From assembly GCF_000372965.1 (NCBI RefSeq), contig NZ_KB890024.1:4242304-4306303 (forward strand): DNA of 64,000 nucleotides. Direction: 5' to 3'. Shown piece after piece: positions 25,154 to 34,392 of this stretch. The notes below the pieces were generated by a model, which was not told the DNA's origin, searched no databases, and saw nothing but the letters and a program-made list of their open reading frames with translations. The translations under genes were made by a program, and so were the position numbers. This DNA is from Hoeflea sp. 108 (GTDB taxonomy: Bacteria > Pseudomonadota > Alphaproteobacteria > Rhizobiales > Rhizobiaceae). Every line of letters begins with the position of its first letter. The stretch's first letter is position 1.

Positions 25154-26857
25154 TCAGCGGCTACCGCTCGCGCCGATAGCACCTATTGTCGGCTGTGCTT
25201 GATCCAACGTTTCTCCACGGCACAGGCGCATCATCGCGCCATGAACGCGCTGCGCTCGTGCTCCGATGAAGGCGTCATAGTCGCCAGCGATCAGCGCGTC
25301 GTAAGGCACCATATGGCTTTCGAGCCGACTTCTAACCTCCGCCTCGCCAAGATGCGCATCGGCGGCGCGTGCTTCGAGATAGTTTTTCGGCGTCTTTGCT
25401 GCGATCTTGCGGTTGGTTCGCCAAGTGATCAATGCACAGTTCAGGGCGCGGCTCGCATAGGGACTGTCTCGCTCGACGCCCAGCACGCCGACCGGGAACA
25501 GGTGGTGGTATTCGCGCCGCCCGATGTTGTCGGCATTCGCCTTCGCGCCATCGGCGAAATCGTAGCCGCCTCGGTGCAGCGACACCGCAAGGATCGCACG
25601 CGACAGTCGATCACGCCGACCAGGCCAGCCCGCACGGGCGAGCTCTTCCGGCGACGGCAAGGGGTTAGCGACTTCATCGAACAGTTCGGGCTGTTCGGTT
25701 GCATCACGATTGGCGATCAACGCCGCCAGCCGGATATGGTCTGAATAGCCACGGGTCGCCGCGGTTTTCAGATACCGATCTGTGAAGCTAGCTCGCCACA
25801 GCGCCTTGCGGATCAGGGTCCGCGCCCGTCCTTCGACATCGTGCCCATGCTGCGGCACTCGCGCCCATAGCGCCGAAACTAGATAGACGGCGACCTCGGT
25901 CGGCAGCAGCTTTTCCGCGAAAATGGCTTCGTCGCGAAGGAAGCCGATGCCCCGCTCGATGCCGAAACAGACCTCCGGCCATACGCTCGCCAGCCCCTCG
26001 CCAAAATCCTTTTCCAGATACGTCTTCTTGAGCGGCGGCTTGCCGAGCAGCAGTGCGCCGACGGCCAGCGCCAAATCCTCTATGCGCCCGAAATCCTGTG
26101 TCGCGGGCACCGATTGCCGAAGTTCGTCGACCATCGTGTGCAGTGAATTGCCGACAGCCCCTTCGAGCTGCGCCACCACGATGTCGAAATCCTTGAGCGG
26201 CGAGGCCGATGTGTTCATGCGAATAAACACGTCCAGCGCGGTTTCTTGCGCCGTCTCGACAGGCAGCGATAGAAACGGTGTCGGATAGGCAGCAACGCGG
26301 GCGCGGAGATTGGTTATACGCCGCTCGGTCGCGCGGTCTGCTTTGGCTGCTTCGCACCAATCGAGCATTCGCTTCTCACCCGCTGATCCGGGGCAAAGAA
26401 TGTGAATCGGGACGAGCTTAGCGGCCAGCACCTGTTCCGCGCTGTCGAGCCAAACCGGATAGCGGACCCCGTTTCGCTCCCAGCGTTTTTTGATCTCGAC
26501 TTCCGGTTCGTTGTCGTCGTCACCTAACTCGACAAAGATCGACAGTTCATCGTAGCTGTCATTCAGGGAGCGCCAGATCGCGGTCATTCGCTGCTGGCCG
26601 TCGAGCAGATGCATCTGGGGTCTTCCGCTGAGTGCAGGAGCGCCGACGATTGGCCGGGAATGAAACAGTTCCTCGTCGCCGATCTCAAGCGTCAGCAGAG
26701 CCCCGATGGGCAGTGACGGCACGCGCAAGATGTTCTCCAGCACGCCTTCGATCTGGTCCGCCTTCCACGCCTCATGCCGTTGAAACCGGGGTAGAGCAAG
26801 CTGGCCTTGTCCGATCATCGACAGCCAGCCTTCGATTGTCTTGGTGCGTGCTTCCAT
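25154..26857 (-). CDS. DUF262/DUF1524 GmrSD-type protein
   Basis: 567 residues from the ATG at 26857, with an excellent GGGGGAGG site 6 nt upstream. The N-terminal DUF262 (ParB/sulfiredoxin-like NTP-binding fold) has ALPRFQRHEAW and LLDGQQRMTAIW at about residue 86. The C-terminal part has EYHHLFPVG at about 450, the His-Pro motif of the HNH-like DUF1524 nuclease, then NRKIAAKTP. Such fusions act as type IV restriction enzymes against modified DNA (GmrSD) or as BrxU beside BREX. Divergently transcribed from a type IIG restriction gene 153 nt away, so the two may form one defence unit with shared control. Confidence 0.82.
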   Translation of the reverse strand: MEARTKTIEGWLSMIGQGQLALPRFQRHEAWKADQIEGVLENILRVPSLPIGALLTLEIGDEELFHSRPIVGAPALSGRPQMHLLDGQQRMTAIWRSLNDSYDELSIFVELGDDDNEPEVEIKKRWERNGVRYPVWLDSAEQVLAAKLVPIHILCPGSAGEKRMLDWCEAAKADRATERRITNLRARVAAYPTPFLSLPVETAQETALDVFIRMNTSASPLKDFDIVVAQLEGAVGNSLHTMVDELRQSVPATQDFGRIEDLALAVGALLLGKPPLKKTYLEKDFGEGLASVWPEVCFGIERGIGFLRDEAIFAEKLLPTEVAVYLVSALWARVPQHGHDVEGRARTLIRKALWRASFTDRYLKTAATRGYSDHIRLAALIANRDATEQPELFDEVANPLPSPEELARAGWPGRRDRLSRAILAVSLHRGGYDFADGAKANADNIGRREYHHLFPVGVLGVERDSPYASRALNCALITWRTNRKIAAKTPKNYLEARAADAHLGEAEVRSRLESHMVPYDALIAGDYDAFIGARAQRVHGAMMRLCRGETLDQAQPTIGAIGASGSR

Positions 26858-27010
26858 AATCCTCCCCCGAGTTTCCGCTACCCCCGACATACTGGGATAA
26901 ACTGCCTATCTCGTTAACGTCGTTCTGACACAAGGTTAGAGCAGGGAAATCAGGTTTAGTTTCGGGCGGTTGCTATTGTCGCCGATTGTCATTCTGAGTA
27001 GTTTGCGTCG

Positions 27011-30000
27011 ATGGGGGAAAGTCTGATAAATTCAGAGAAGCTTGAAACACTGATCGCCGAGGCAAAGGCGTCCGGTGGATCGGAACTGGCCAACTATCAG
27101 TTGTTCATCCTCGGGCTGTGCGAGGCGCTGGGGCTGGACCGTCCTGCGATGGCGCAGGAGCAGAATGACCGCAACGATTACGTGTTCGAGAGGCGGGTGG
27201 ACTTCAAGCACCCTGACGGTTCCCGGTCAGCGGGCCGCATCGACTGCTATCGTCGTGGCTGCTTCATCCTCGAAGCCAAGCAGTCCGGCAAACGGCAGGC
27301 CGTCAAGTTCGATCCCGACCAGCTTGCCCTGATCCCCGAGGATGCGACGCAGCGCAAGCAGGGGCAGGCGAAGCGCAGCACGCGAGGCTGGGATCAGGTC
27401 ATGCTGGCCGCTCGCAAGCAGGCAGAAGACTATGCCCGCGCCCTTCCGGTCGAGCATGGCTATCCGCCGTTCCTGCTCGTGGTCGATGTCGGTCATGTGA
27501 TCGAGGTCTATGCCGACTTCTCCGGGCAGGGAAAGAACTACGCGCATTTTCCCGACCGTCAATCCTATCGCGTCGACATGGACGATCTTCGTGACGAGAA
27601 GGTGCAGGCGCGCCTGCGTGCCATCTGGACCGATCCGCTGTCGCTCGACCCAACGCGCATTTCAGCCGAGGTCACGCGCGACATCGCCGAGCGGCTGGCC
27701 AAGATCGCGAAACGACTTGAAGGCAAGCACGACGCTAAGGACGTGGCCGAGTTCCTGATGCGGTGCCTGTTCACGATGTTCGCCGAAGACGTGAAGCTCA
27801 TCCCGGAGAAGGGTTTTCACAAATTGCTCGGGCAGATGAAAGACACGCCCGAACATTTTGTCGCCGCGCTGGAAAGCCTTTGGAGCGTCATGGACGGTGG
27901 CGGTTACGCGCCGCACCTGAACGCGACCTTGAAGAAGTTCAACGGCTCCCTGTTCAAGAAGCGGGCGGCCCTCCCCCTCGACCGCGACGACATCAACGAG
28001 CTGTGGATCGCGGCGGGCAAGGATTGGTCCGATGTTGAGCCGGCTATCTTCGGAACCTTGCTGGAGCGGGCGCTGAACCCTCGCGAACGCTCGAAGCTCG
28101 GTGCGCACTATACGCCTCGTGCCTATGTTGAGCGGCTGGTTGTGCCGACGATCATCGAGCCTCTCCGCGCCGATTGGGAGCTTGTTCAGGGACAGGTCAA
28201 GGAGTTGCGCGACAGGGACGATAATGCCGGAGCGCTCGCCGCCGTTAAGGCATACCATCACAAACTCTGCACCACGCGGGTGCTAGACCCCGCCTGCGGC
28301 ACCGGCAACTTCCTCTATGTCAGCCTCGAATTGATGAAGCGTCTTGAGGGCGAGGTCCTGGAGGCTCTGGACGATCTTGGCGAGGATCAGGCCCGGTTCG
28401 CGATGGAAGGCGAGACCGTCAGCCCCCGACAGTTCTACGGACTAGAGTTGAACCCGCGCGCCGTTCCCATCGCCGACCTCGTGCTGTGGATCGGCTATCT
28501 CAAGTGGCAGCTCAAGACCGCGGGCCTCGCCTCGATTACGGAGCCGATCCTGCACGCCTACGGCACGATCAGGCAGCAGGACGCGGTAATCGAATATGAC
28601 CGACAGGAGTTGTTACTGGATGCTCAGGGACGACCGTTGTCGCGCTGGGATGGGGTAACGAAGAAGCTCCACTCGATCACCGGGGAGGAAGTGCCTGATC
28701 CCGACGCGCAGATGCCCCTCTACTCCTATGTGAACCCCAAGCGTGCGCCGTGGCCCGAGGTCGAGTTCATCGTCGGCAATCCACCGTTCATCGGTGGCAA
28801 GGACATGCGGGCCGAGTTGGGAAACGGCTATGCGGAAGCGTGCTGGGCAGCGCGTCCCAACCTTCCGGGTGGAGCCGACTTCGTCATGCACTTCTGGGAT
28901 GAGGCCGCGACCAGACTGCTGCGGAAGCCGGGGGAGGGGCAAACGAACCCGCTGAGGCGCTTCGGGTTCATCACCACCAATTCGATAACGCAGACCTTCT
29001 CCCGGCGTGTCATCGAGCGTCACATGGCTGCCAAGGAGCCGCTGTCGCTCGTGTTCGCCGTCCCCAACCATCCATGGCTCAAGGCATCCGACAAGGCTGC
29101 CGTGCGCATTGCCATGACGGTGGCACAGAAGGGGGAGCACGAGGGTGTTCTGGCCGAGGTCGTCTCCGAGGCTGGGCTGAACACTGACACACCCCAGATC
29201 GTGCTGGAAGCGCGTGAGGGTAAGGTCCGCGGGAATCTTACGATCGGTGCCGACTTGTCCGCTGCCCGGTCGCTGGTCTCTAACTCCTATATGGGCCATA
29301 AGGGAATGATGCCTTACGGCAAGGGCTTTTGGATCAAACCAAGGCTTGCAGAGGAACTTCGACAAGAAGGTAGTGAAACGCATCCCCATCGCATCCGACC
29401 CTATCTCAATGGATCAGACCTGACACGTCGAGCGCGTGGCGTGTTTGCCATCGACTTCCTAGGTCTCTCTGTAGACCAAGCTCGGAGTTGGTTTCCGCGC
29501 GCATACTCGCATCTCTACGAGCACGTTCGGCCCGAGCGGTTAACGAACAATCGAAAAGCTCGCCGCGAGAAATGGTGGTTGTTTGCCGAGCCTGCGCTGG
29601 ACCTCCGCGATGCAGTTAGCACCCTCCCAAAGTTTATCGCGACAACGGAAACAGCAAGGCATCGAACGTTTTCGTTTGTCGCGGCTGACATGCTAGCTGA
29701 TCAGAAGATAAGGGTCATTTCCTCGGACCGAACAGAAATACTAGCTGTGCTAAGCTCTCGTGTTCACGTGGGTTTCGCGATTGCCAAGGGCGGGAGGCAG
29801 GGTGTCGGCGACGATCCCGTTTATCAACATACTCAAACGTTCAGCCCGTTCCCATTTCCTCTGGCTCTCGATTCGAAACTCGCTGAGAGCGATCCAATGT
29901 ATGCACAACAAGAACGTCTGCGCGCGCTAGGCGAGCGGCTCAATACCTTCCGCAAAGATCGGCTGGCCGAGCATATCTTCCTGACTATGACCGGTCTCTA

Positions 30001-30643
30001 CAACGCGCTGGAGCGGCTCAGGGAACTGGAGAACGGCTGCGACGTGCTGCCGCTCACCGACGCCGAGCGCGACGTGCATCAGGCCGGGCTGGTCTCCGTC
30101 CTCAAGGAAATCCATGACGACATCGACCGTGCCGTGCTCATCGCCTATGGCTGGGACGATCTGATCCCCGAACTGGTCGGTAAGCCCGGCGCGACGCTGC
30201 CGTCGGCGCACAAGACAGAAGCCCAGGAGAGAGCCGAGGAAGACCTTCTGTCGCGGCTGGTCGCGCTTAATCAGGAGCGGGCGGCAGAGGAGAAGAAGGG
30301 CGTCGTGCAGTGGCTGCGGCCCGACTACCAGATACCGAAACTGGGCGTGAAGGCACCGAAGGCCGAGGGCGAGCATGTCGGCACACTCGACATTGAACTG
30401 CCCGCGACCGCCGAGCGTACGAAATGGCCGTCTGATGGTCTGGAGCAGATCAGGCTGGTCCGCGACCTGCTCGCCAAGGCCCCGGCTCCGACACAACCCG
30501 ATGCTATCGCGGGCGTGTTCGACGGTCGCAACACCGCCAAGCGGCGGGTTCGCATCGCCGAGGTTCTAGAGACGCTGGTCGCCACCGGTCTTGCCCGCAC
30601 CGGTGAGCATGAGGGTCAGCGGCGATACTTTCTGCCGCGATAG
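27011..30643 (+). CDS. Type IIG restriction-modification enzyme (nuclease-methyltransferase fusion)
   Basis: 1210 residues. An N-terminal PD-(D/E)xK nuclease is indicated by E60 and GRIDCYRRGCFILEAKQ (D78, E88, K90). The adenine-methyltransferase core has motif I LDPACGTGNF at about 424 and motif IV GNPPF at about 588, followed by a target-recognition region containing IRPYLNGSDL. It should cut and methylate DNA as a single polypeptide. Size and domain order are like MmeI-type enzymes and the PglX/DrmMI methylases, but no BREX or DISARM core genes are present. Divergent from the GmrSD-type gene. Confidence 0.85.
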   Translation: MGESLINSEKLETLIAEAKASGGSELANYQLFILGLCEALGLDRPAMAQEQNDRNDYVFERRVDFKHPDGSRSAGRIDCYRRGCFILEAKQSGKRQAVKFDPDQLALIPEDATQRKQGQAKRSTRGWDQVMLAARKQAEDYARALPVEHGYPPFLLVVDVGHVIEVYADFSGQGKNYAHFPDRQSYRVDMDDLRDEKVQARLRAIWTDPLSLDPTRISAEVTRDIAERLAKIAKRLEGKHDAKDVAEFLMRCLFTMFAEDVKLIPEKGFHKLLGQMKDTPEHFVAALESLWSVMDGGGYAPHLNATLKKFNGSLFKKRAALPLDRDDINELWIAAGKDWSDVEPAIFGTLLERALNPRERSKLGAHYTPRAYVERLVVPTIIEPLRADWELVQGQVKELRDRDDNAGALAAVKAYHHKLCTTRVLDPACGTGNFLYVSLELMKRLEGEVLEALDDLGEDQARFAMEGETVSPRQFYGLELNPRAVPIADLVLWIGYLKWQLKTAGLASITEPILHAYGTIRQQDAVIEYDRQELLLDAQGRPLSRWDGVTKKLHSITGEEVPDPDAQMPLYSYVNPKRAPWPEVEFIVGNPPFIGGKDMRAELGNGYAEACWAARPNLPGGADFVMHFWDEAATRLLRKPGEGQTNPLRRFGFITTNSITQTFSRRVIERHMAAKEPLSLVFAVPNHPWLKASDKAAVRIAMTVAQKGEHEGVLAEVVSEAGLNTDTPQIVLEAREGKVRGNLTIGADLSAARSLVSNSYMGHKGMMPYGKGFWIKPRLAEELRQEGSETHPHRIRPYLNGSDLTRRARGVFAIDFLGLSVDQARSWFPRAYSHLYEHVRPERLTNNRKARREKWWLFAEPALDLRDAVSTLPKFIATTETARHRTFSFVAADMLADQKIRVISSDRTEILAVLSSRVHVGFAIAKGGRQGVGDDPVYQHTQTFSPFPFPLALDSKLAESDPMYAQQERLRALGERLNTFRKDRLAEHIFLTMTGLYNALERLRELENGCDVLPLTDAERDVHQAGLVSVLKEIHDDIDRAVLIAYGWDDLIPELVGKPGATLPSAHKTEAQERAEEDLLSRLVALNQERAAEEKKGVVQWLRPDYQIPKLGVKAPKAEGEHVGTLDIELPATAERTKWPSDGLEQIRLVRDLLAKAPAPTQPDAIAGVFDGRNTAKRRVRIAEVLETLVATGLARTGEHEGQRRYFLPR

Positions 30644-30659
30644 CCGCCAACAGTATCGG

Positions 30660-30815
30660 TCAACCCGATTTCGATTTGCCTTTGACTGCCGCGTCGATGA
30701 CGCCGCCAATCCAGCGTAGCAAATCGTCGGGACGACCGGCCAAGCGGCTGACCATTGCACGGCTTATTTGCATAGGATGGACGTGCAGACCAGGGCCCAT
30801 GGCTATCAGCAGCAT
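30660..30815 (-). CDS. Possible 51-residue small protein
   Basis: A 51-codon frame starting at ATG 30815: MLLIAMGPGLHVHPMQISRA onward, ending in RWIGGVIDAAVKGKSKSG. The C-terminal half looks like a genuine amphipathic basic segment (LAGRPDDLLRWIGGV). No ribosome site is obvious and no homologue is recognised; it could equally be a remnant. Lies between the type IIG gene and the M41 peptidase gene. Confidence 0.3.
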   Translation of the reverse strand: MLLIAMGPGLHVHPMQISRAMVSRLAGRPDDLLRWIGGVIDAAVKGKSKSG

Positions 30816-30856
30816 TTACAACTAATCGCCCTATGTTCACAGTCGCGTTCTCACAA

Positions 30857-31585
30857 TCATGGTCTGATTTGCTGAGTGACCGATTTCAACGACTCCCCTT
30901 CCAGCATGCCGTAGGCTAGCAGCGCGTCGACGATCACATCTATCACTCTTTTGTTGCGCGAAAGCAGTCCGCGAGCTTCCACCTCCGCGTCATAGAGTCT
31001 AGCATGAACCCTACGGGCTAGATCCTTATGTGTGAGCAGCGCCCAAGAGTACTCTTGGAGTTCGTAATACAGCAGCGGCAGCTCTTCGCCAAAGCCCAGC
31101 TTAGTTTCCATATCGAGCGCCAGCCGTGTGGCCATAGCCAGATCGCTCTGTGCATCTCCGCCTGAACCAGCGACTGCGTTACCCAGGATCTGCTCCTCTG
31201 CCACGCGACCAGCGAGATAAAGCACAAGCATTTTTTCGAGGTGATCTTCCGTGGCCTCCTGGTCCAGAAGCTGCTCCATTCTGATCCCGCCTCCTCCCTC
31301 AGCCGTATCGATGGAGATCGCAGAAATGCGCCCCACTCCCAAAGTCAGGTGCGCAACGAAATGACCCGCTTCGTGAATAGCCAATCGTCGGCGAACATGA
31401 GTTGGGAGAGGTGGCTTGGTTTGCTCCAATGCCAGAACCAGGTCATTGAACTGAAGTGCGCGATCAGAGCGCCGGGCCGCTTGCCGACTTTCGCGAACAA
31501 TGCGTTCTATATCCGCAGGATTTAGCCCCGCCGCGCGGCGGCCGAGTTCGCGGAGAACCTTGTCTGCATGTGGCGGAGTATTCAT
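30857..31585 (-). CDS. FtsH-like M41 zinc-peptidase subunit, stand-alone
   Basis: 242 residues from the ATG at 31585, which has GGATGG 3 nt upstream and follows the AAA+ stop by 11 nt (an ATG at 31609 overlaps that stop but has no ribosome site). The first ~45 residues, LGRRAAGLNPADIERIVRE, are the AAA+ lid helices. The M41 peptidase then follows with the zinc site AIHEAGHFVAH at about 71-75 and the third-ligand region GGDAQSDLAMA at about 145. All catalytic residues are present. It lacks an ATPase, which is supplied by the preceding gene; together they make up one FtsH-like machine cut at the ATPase/lid border. Confidence 0.78.
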   Translation of the reverse strand: MNTPPHADKVLRELGRRAAGLNPADIERIVRESRQAARRSDRALQFNDLVLALEQTKPPLPTHVRRRLAIHEAGHFVAHLTLGVGRISAISIDTAEGGGGIRMEQLLDQEATEDHLEKMLVLYLAGRVAEEQILGNAVAGSGGDAQSDLAMATRLALDMETKLGFGEELPLLYYELQEYSWALLTHKDLARRVHARLYDAEVEARGLLSRNKRVIDVIVDALLAYGMLEGESLKSVTQQIRP

Positions 31586-31596
31586 AGTCCATCCGG

Positions 31597-33390
31597 TCAA
31601 TTCAGCCATGAATGGGAAGGCTGCAGCGATGAGTTTAAATCGTCGAGCACATCACCGCCTTTCCTCCCATTTGCCGACAGGACTGGAAGGGCTGACATGA
31701 CAACGTTTACAATATCCAGGCCGAGGTGGGTTCGGAAAATGCCAGCAAGGGCTTCAATATCTGGAAGTGGGATATCGAACCGCTTCTCCAATCGGCCTGA
31801 GCGCAGCAAAGCCGCATCAATACTGTCTAGGCGATTTGTTGCCCCCAGCACGATGACACCTTCTGTTTTGGCGATGCCGTCCAGAAGCTCCAAAGCCCTA
31901 TTGATCACGTTGTTCCAATAATCGCTGTATTCACCGCGCGTGTGCCGATGTCCGAGCCCGTCAATCTCGTCTATGAAAAGTATGCAGGGTGCAAGATCGC
32001 GAGCTTCTTCGAAAGCGCCGGACATCCTTTCGAGCACATCACCCAGATGACCGCGCTGGAGCCATGTGGCTGCAGAAGTGGCCACTAACGGGATTTGCAA
32101 AGTGTTCGACAAAGCCCTGGCGAACATTGTTTTGCCCGTCCCGGGCGGGCCAACGAGCAGGACCTTACTCAGCACATCACGCCACGAGATTCGACGTTCC
32201 GTGTAGTGTTCGAGGTCGATCTTCAGATCAAGACCCCATTCTTTTGCTTTGCCATAACCGCTCAGCATCGACAAATCGTCTGCAAAGATCCCCAATAGCG
32301 GCCGATCTTCCGACTTGGCGGGCATGATTATGTCGCTCCCAGTGGCCTTGCCTTTCTTCGCTTTTTGTTCCCGAGCCGCATCTCTCTGTTTGTCGCTTGA
32401 ACTGTCCCGTTCGGCCTGTCGCTGCTTCTTGAAGAAGATGATATCCAAGATGGTGTCGCTCATCTGTCTTGCGGACAGATCGGGCCTGATCGCTATCGCC
32501 ATGTCCGACAAGGGCAGAGCCGAGAGATCGAGAGGCTCGTCGAGGTCAGGCAGTTCAACGTTGGTCGCGATCCGGGCTACCCGCCTGATGATGTCATAAT
32601 CCAATTGACCGCAGTCCAATATCAAATGCGCCGCAGCGCCCAGTTCTTCCGGAAGTTGGTCTCGCGTCTCAGACAATGCAAAAACCGGATATCCTGTCAT
32701 CAGGGCATACCCGATCTCAGACGATGTTTCGGAACGCCTTTGGTGACGGCAAAACAGGATGATCTTCCAGTCGGTGATCGGGAACCTGGCGAAGGTGGGC
32801 TGCTCCTTCGGGCCGTTAAGTGCATAGCCATCGGCGAACTTCGCCATTTTCCCGAACAGCAGACCTTCTTCAAACAGCTGCTGGAGAATCCTGTTAAACT
32901 CCAGTGCCTTGCAGGCTATCGCGATGATCGGCTGGTCCTTTTTAAAGATTTCGAGCAATTGCCTTGCCGAGAAATCGGGTCGCTGCAGAGCGCGCTCCAG
33001 TAGAAATATCACCGCCAAATGGGCTGGACTGAGAGCTTCGGTCAGCCTGAGAAGAAGGCGACGTGTTTTCGAATTTGTGGCCGACCAGATTTTTCGCCGC
33101 TCGATCTCAGACCTTTCCAGATATAGCGACTGATCTGTGGTCGGGGCATCATCAAATTCATCGATACGGTATTTACCTGAGTGGTCCAGCTCGGTTTCAC
33201 GAAGCAGGTTCCTCATTTTTCTGACGGTGAGCGTCTGGTCACCCCGCCGAGCAAGAAGTTGTAAATCTCGACCATTAATGGCCGTCCCGGACACTTCGAA
33301 GAAGCCGACCAAGATGGCTTTTTGAATAACGGCATCCCGCGCGGCGCGTTTCGCCTGTCGGATAAGGAACCTTGAAAGTACGGATGTCAT
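31597..33390 (-). CDS. AAA+ ATPase subunit of a split FtsH-like protease system
   Basis: 597 residues. The first ~330 form an uncharacterised soluble domain with basic helices (FLIRQAKRAARDAV) and no membrane anchor; a charged linker (RQAERDSSSDKQRD) precedes the ATPase. Walker A VGPPGTGKT is at about 415, Walker B ILFIDEIDGL at about 475, followed by GATNRLDSIDAALLRSGR. The protein stops shortly after IFRTHLGLD, where FtsH relatives continue into the lid, and ends in a short unrelated tail. The lid and protease are on the next gene. Probably degrades or remodels specific proteins; a defence role is inferred from location. Confidence 0.8.
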   Translation of the reverse strand: MTSVLSRFLIRQAKRAARDAVIQKAILVGFFEVSGTAINGRDLQLLARRGDQTLTVRKMRNLLRETELDHSGKYRIDEFDDAPTTDQSLYLERSEIERRKIWSATNSKTRRLLLRLTEALSPAHLAVIFLLERALQRPDFSARQLLEIFKKDQPIIAIACKALEFNRILQQLFEEGLLFGKMAKFADGYALNGPKEQPTFARFPITDWKIILFCRHQRRSETSSEIGYALMTGYPVFALSETRDQLPEELGAAAHLILDCGQLDYDIIRRVARIATNVELPDLDEPLDLSALPLSDMAIAIRPDLSARQMSDTILDIIFFKKQRQAERDSSSDKQRDAAREQKAKKGKATGSDIIMPAKSEDRPLLGIFADDLSMLSGYGKAKEWGLDLKIDLEHYTERRISWRDVLSKVLLVGPPGTGKTMFARALSNTLQIPLVATSAATWLQRGHLGDVLERMSGAFEEARDLAPCILFIDEIDGLGHRHTRGEYSDYWNNVINRALELLDGIAKTEGVIVLGATNRLDSIDAALLRSGRLEKRFDIPLPDIEALAGIFRTHLGLDIVNVVMSALPVLSANGRKGGDVLDDLNSSLQPSHSWLN

Positions 33391-33399
33391 GGCGGAGCC

Positions 33400-33753
33400 T
33401 CAATTGGAGGACCGTGTAAGCTCTCGTTGACCCAGCCGATACCATCTCGACCGCGTACGCGCCCAGCCGAGTACTTCGCTGAAGGCAACCAAATCGGAAG
33501 TTATGATTTCACGTTGGTCGCCATACAGAACCGGATGGCCAGATGAGAGGCCCGCCAGACAAGGTACTCGCCGATAACCAATGCTCCAGAATTCAAGAAC
33601 TGGTGCCTCGTTGGGAAAAAGTGCGTCTGAGGATGCGAGGGTTTCTCGCTTGGCAATCTCTCCCAAATCTGTAGCCAAAGCGGACAGTCGTTCCGCTTCA
33701 TATTTCATCAAAGCTCTATGCCGCTCATCGCTCTCCTTGCCAAACAGAAGCAT
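33400..33753 (-). CDS. Unknown 117-residue protein, first gene of the AAA+/protease operon
   Basis: 117 residues with a strong GAGGAGGG ribosome site. No recognised domain; the N-terminal half is helical and charged (KESDERHRALMKYEAERLSA), the rest mixed (FWSIGYRRVPCLAGL, EVLGWARTRSRWYRL). It ends 9 nt before the AAA+ gene, so the three genes form an operon. It may be an adaptor or sensor for the protease. Divergent from an XRE regulator across a promoter region with repeated TGCAT sites. Confidence 0.65.
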   Translation of the reverse strand: MLLFGKESDERHRALMKYEAERLSALATDLGEIAKRETLASSDALFPNEAPVLEFWSIGYRRVPCLAGLSSGHPVLYGDQREIITSDLVAFSEVLGWARTRSRWYRLGQRELTRSSN

Positions 33754-33821
33754 GGTCCCTCCTCACTGATTCGCTCGAATTAAAAGATTGATATCAAAAG
33801 TCCCAAAGCATCGCGCATTAA

Positions 33822-33873
33822 AAATGCATTGGCGTGCATTTAAAGTGCATAAAAGATCATTTCAAGTGCATTT
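33822..33873. promoter_or_regulatory. Phased TGCAT operator array between the protease operon and its XRE regulator
   Basis: AAATGCA - TTGGCG - TGCATTT is a perfect inverted repeat (33822-33841). Two further copies, TGCAT at 33846 and TGCATTT at 33867, follow. The TGCAT starts at 33825, 33835, 33846 and 33867 are 10, 11 and 21 nt apart, one or two helical turns, as expected for side-by-side regulator dimers. It sits in the 167-nt divergent promoter region. Confidence 0.65.
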
Positions 33874-33920
33874 GAGAAAATTTTCGTAAAATAAATTCGT
33901 GTTCGAATAAATATGGAAAA

Positions 33921-34175
33921 ATGGATGTACCTGCCGAATTGTTACGTGTCGCAAGGACTGCGCTTGGCTTGAGTCAGGCAGAGCTAGCCCGTGAAGTCGG
34001 GGTGGCGGTAAGGACCGTTGCGAAAATGGAAACTAATGGCATTGTCCGACTGGAAACGCTCCGCAAAATTCAGAAGACGCTTGAGATGAAGGGCGTAAGG
34101 TTTGTGGATCGCGACGAAAATAATGGCCTCGGCATTAGGATGCCACTTGATTGGCCTAAAAATTCCCGTGCGTGA
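33921..34175 (+). CDS. XRE-family transcriptional regulator
   Basis: 84 residues with a classical helix-turn-helix: LLRVARTALGLSQAELAREV, then VAVRTVAKMETNG and LETLRKIQKTLEMKGVRFVD. The C-terminal tail is short with no sensor domain. Divergent from the three-gene AAA+/protease operon and separated from it by four phased TGCAT motifs, so it is the likely local repressor of both. A substrate-protease relationship with the adjacent protease is possible but not shown by the sequence. Confidence 0.82.
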   Translation: MDVPAELLRVARTALGLSQAELAREVGVAVRTVAKMETNGIVRLETLRKIQKTLEMKGVRFVDRDENNGLGIRMPLDWPKNSRA

Positions 34176-34392
34176 CACGCACGTGACCTAACATGATGAG
34201 TTCGACCTCCTGTAGATGCGGTCCCTTTTGAGAAGCAGATCTATGGGCGCAATGGTCGGGGCAACCTAAAAAATGGTCTGCAGGTCGAAATCGCTTACTT
34301 GCCAAGCAGCTTCGTCGCTATCTGCCTTTTTACTTTCTGTATTAAGGATTTCTTCCTTATTCGAGTGAGATAAATATCGAGCGGGGGGAGAA

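Noticed and set aside
31585..31660. Frameshift breaking a single FtsH-like gene
   Set aside because: Joining the frames would still leave about 65 residues between the ATPase core and the lid, and the peptidase frame is closed by a stop near 31655; the second gene also has its own start and ribosome site.
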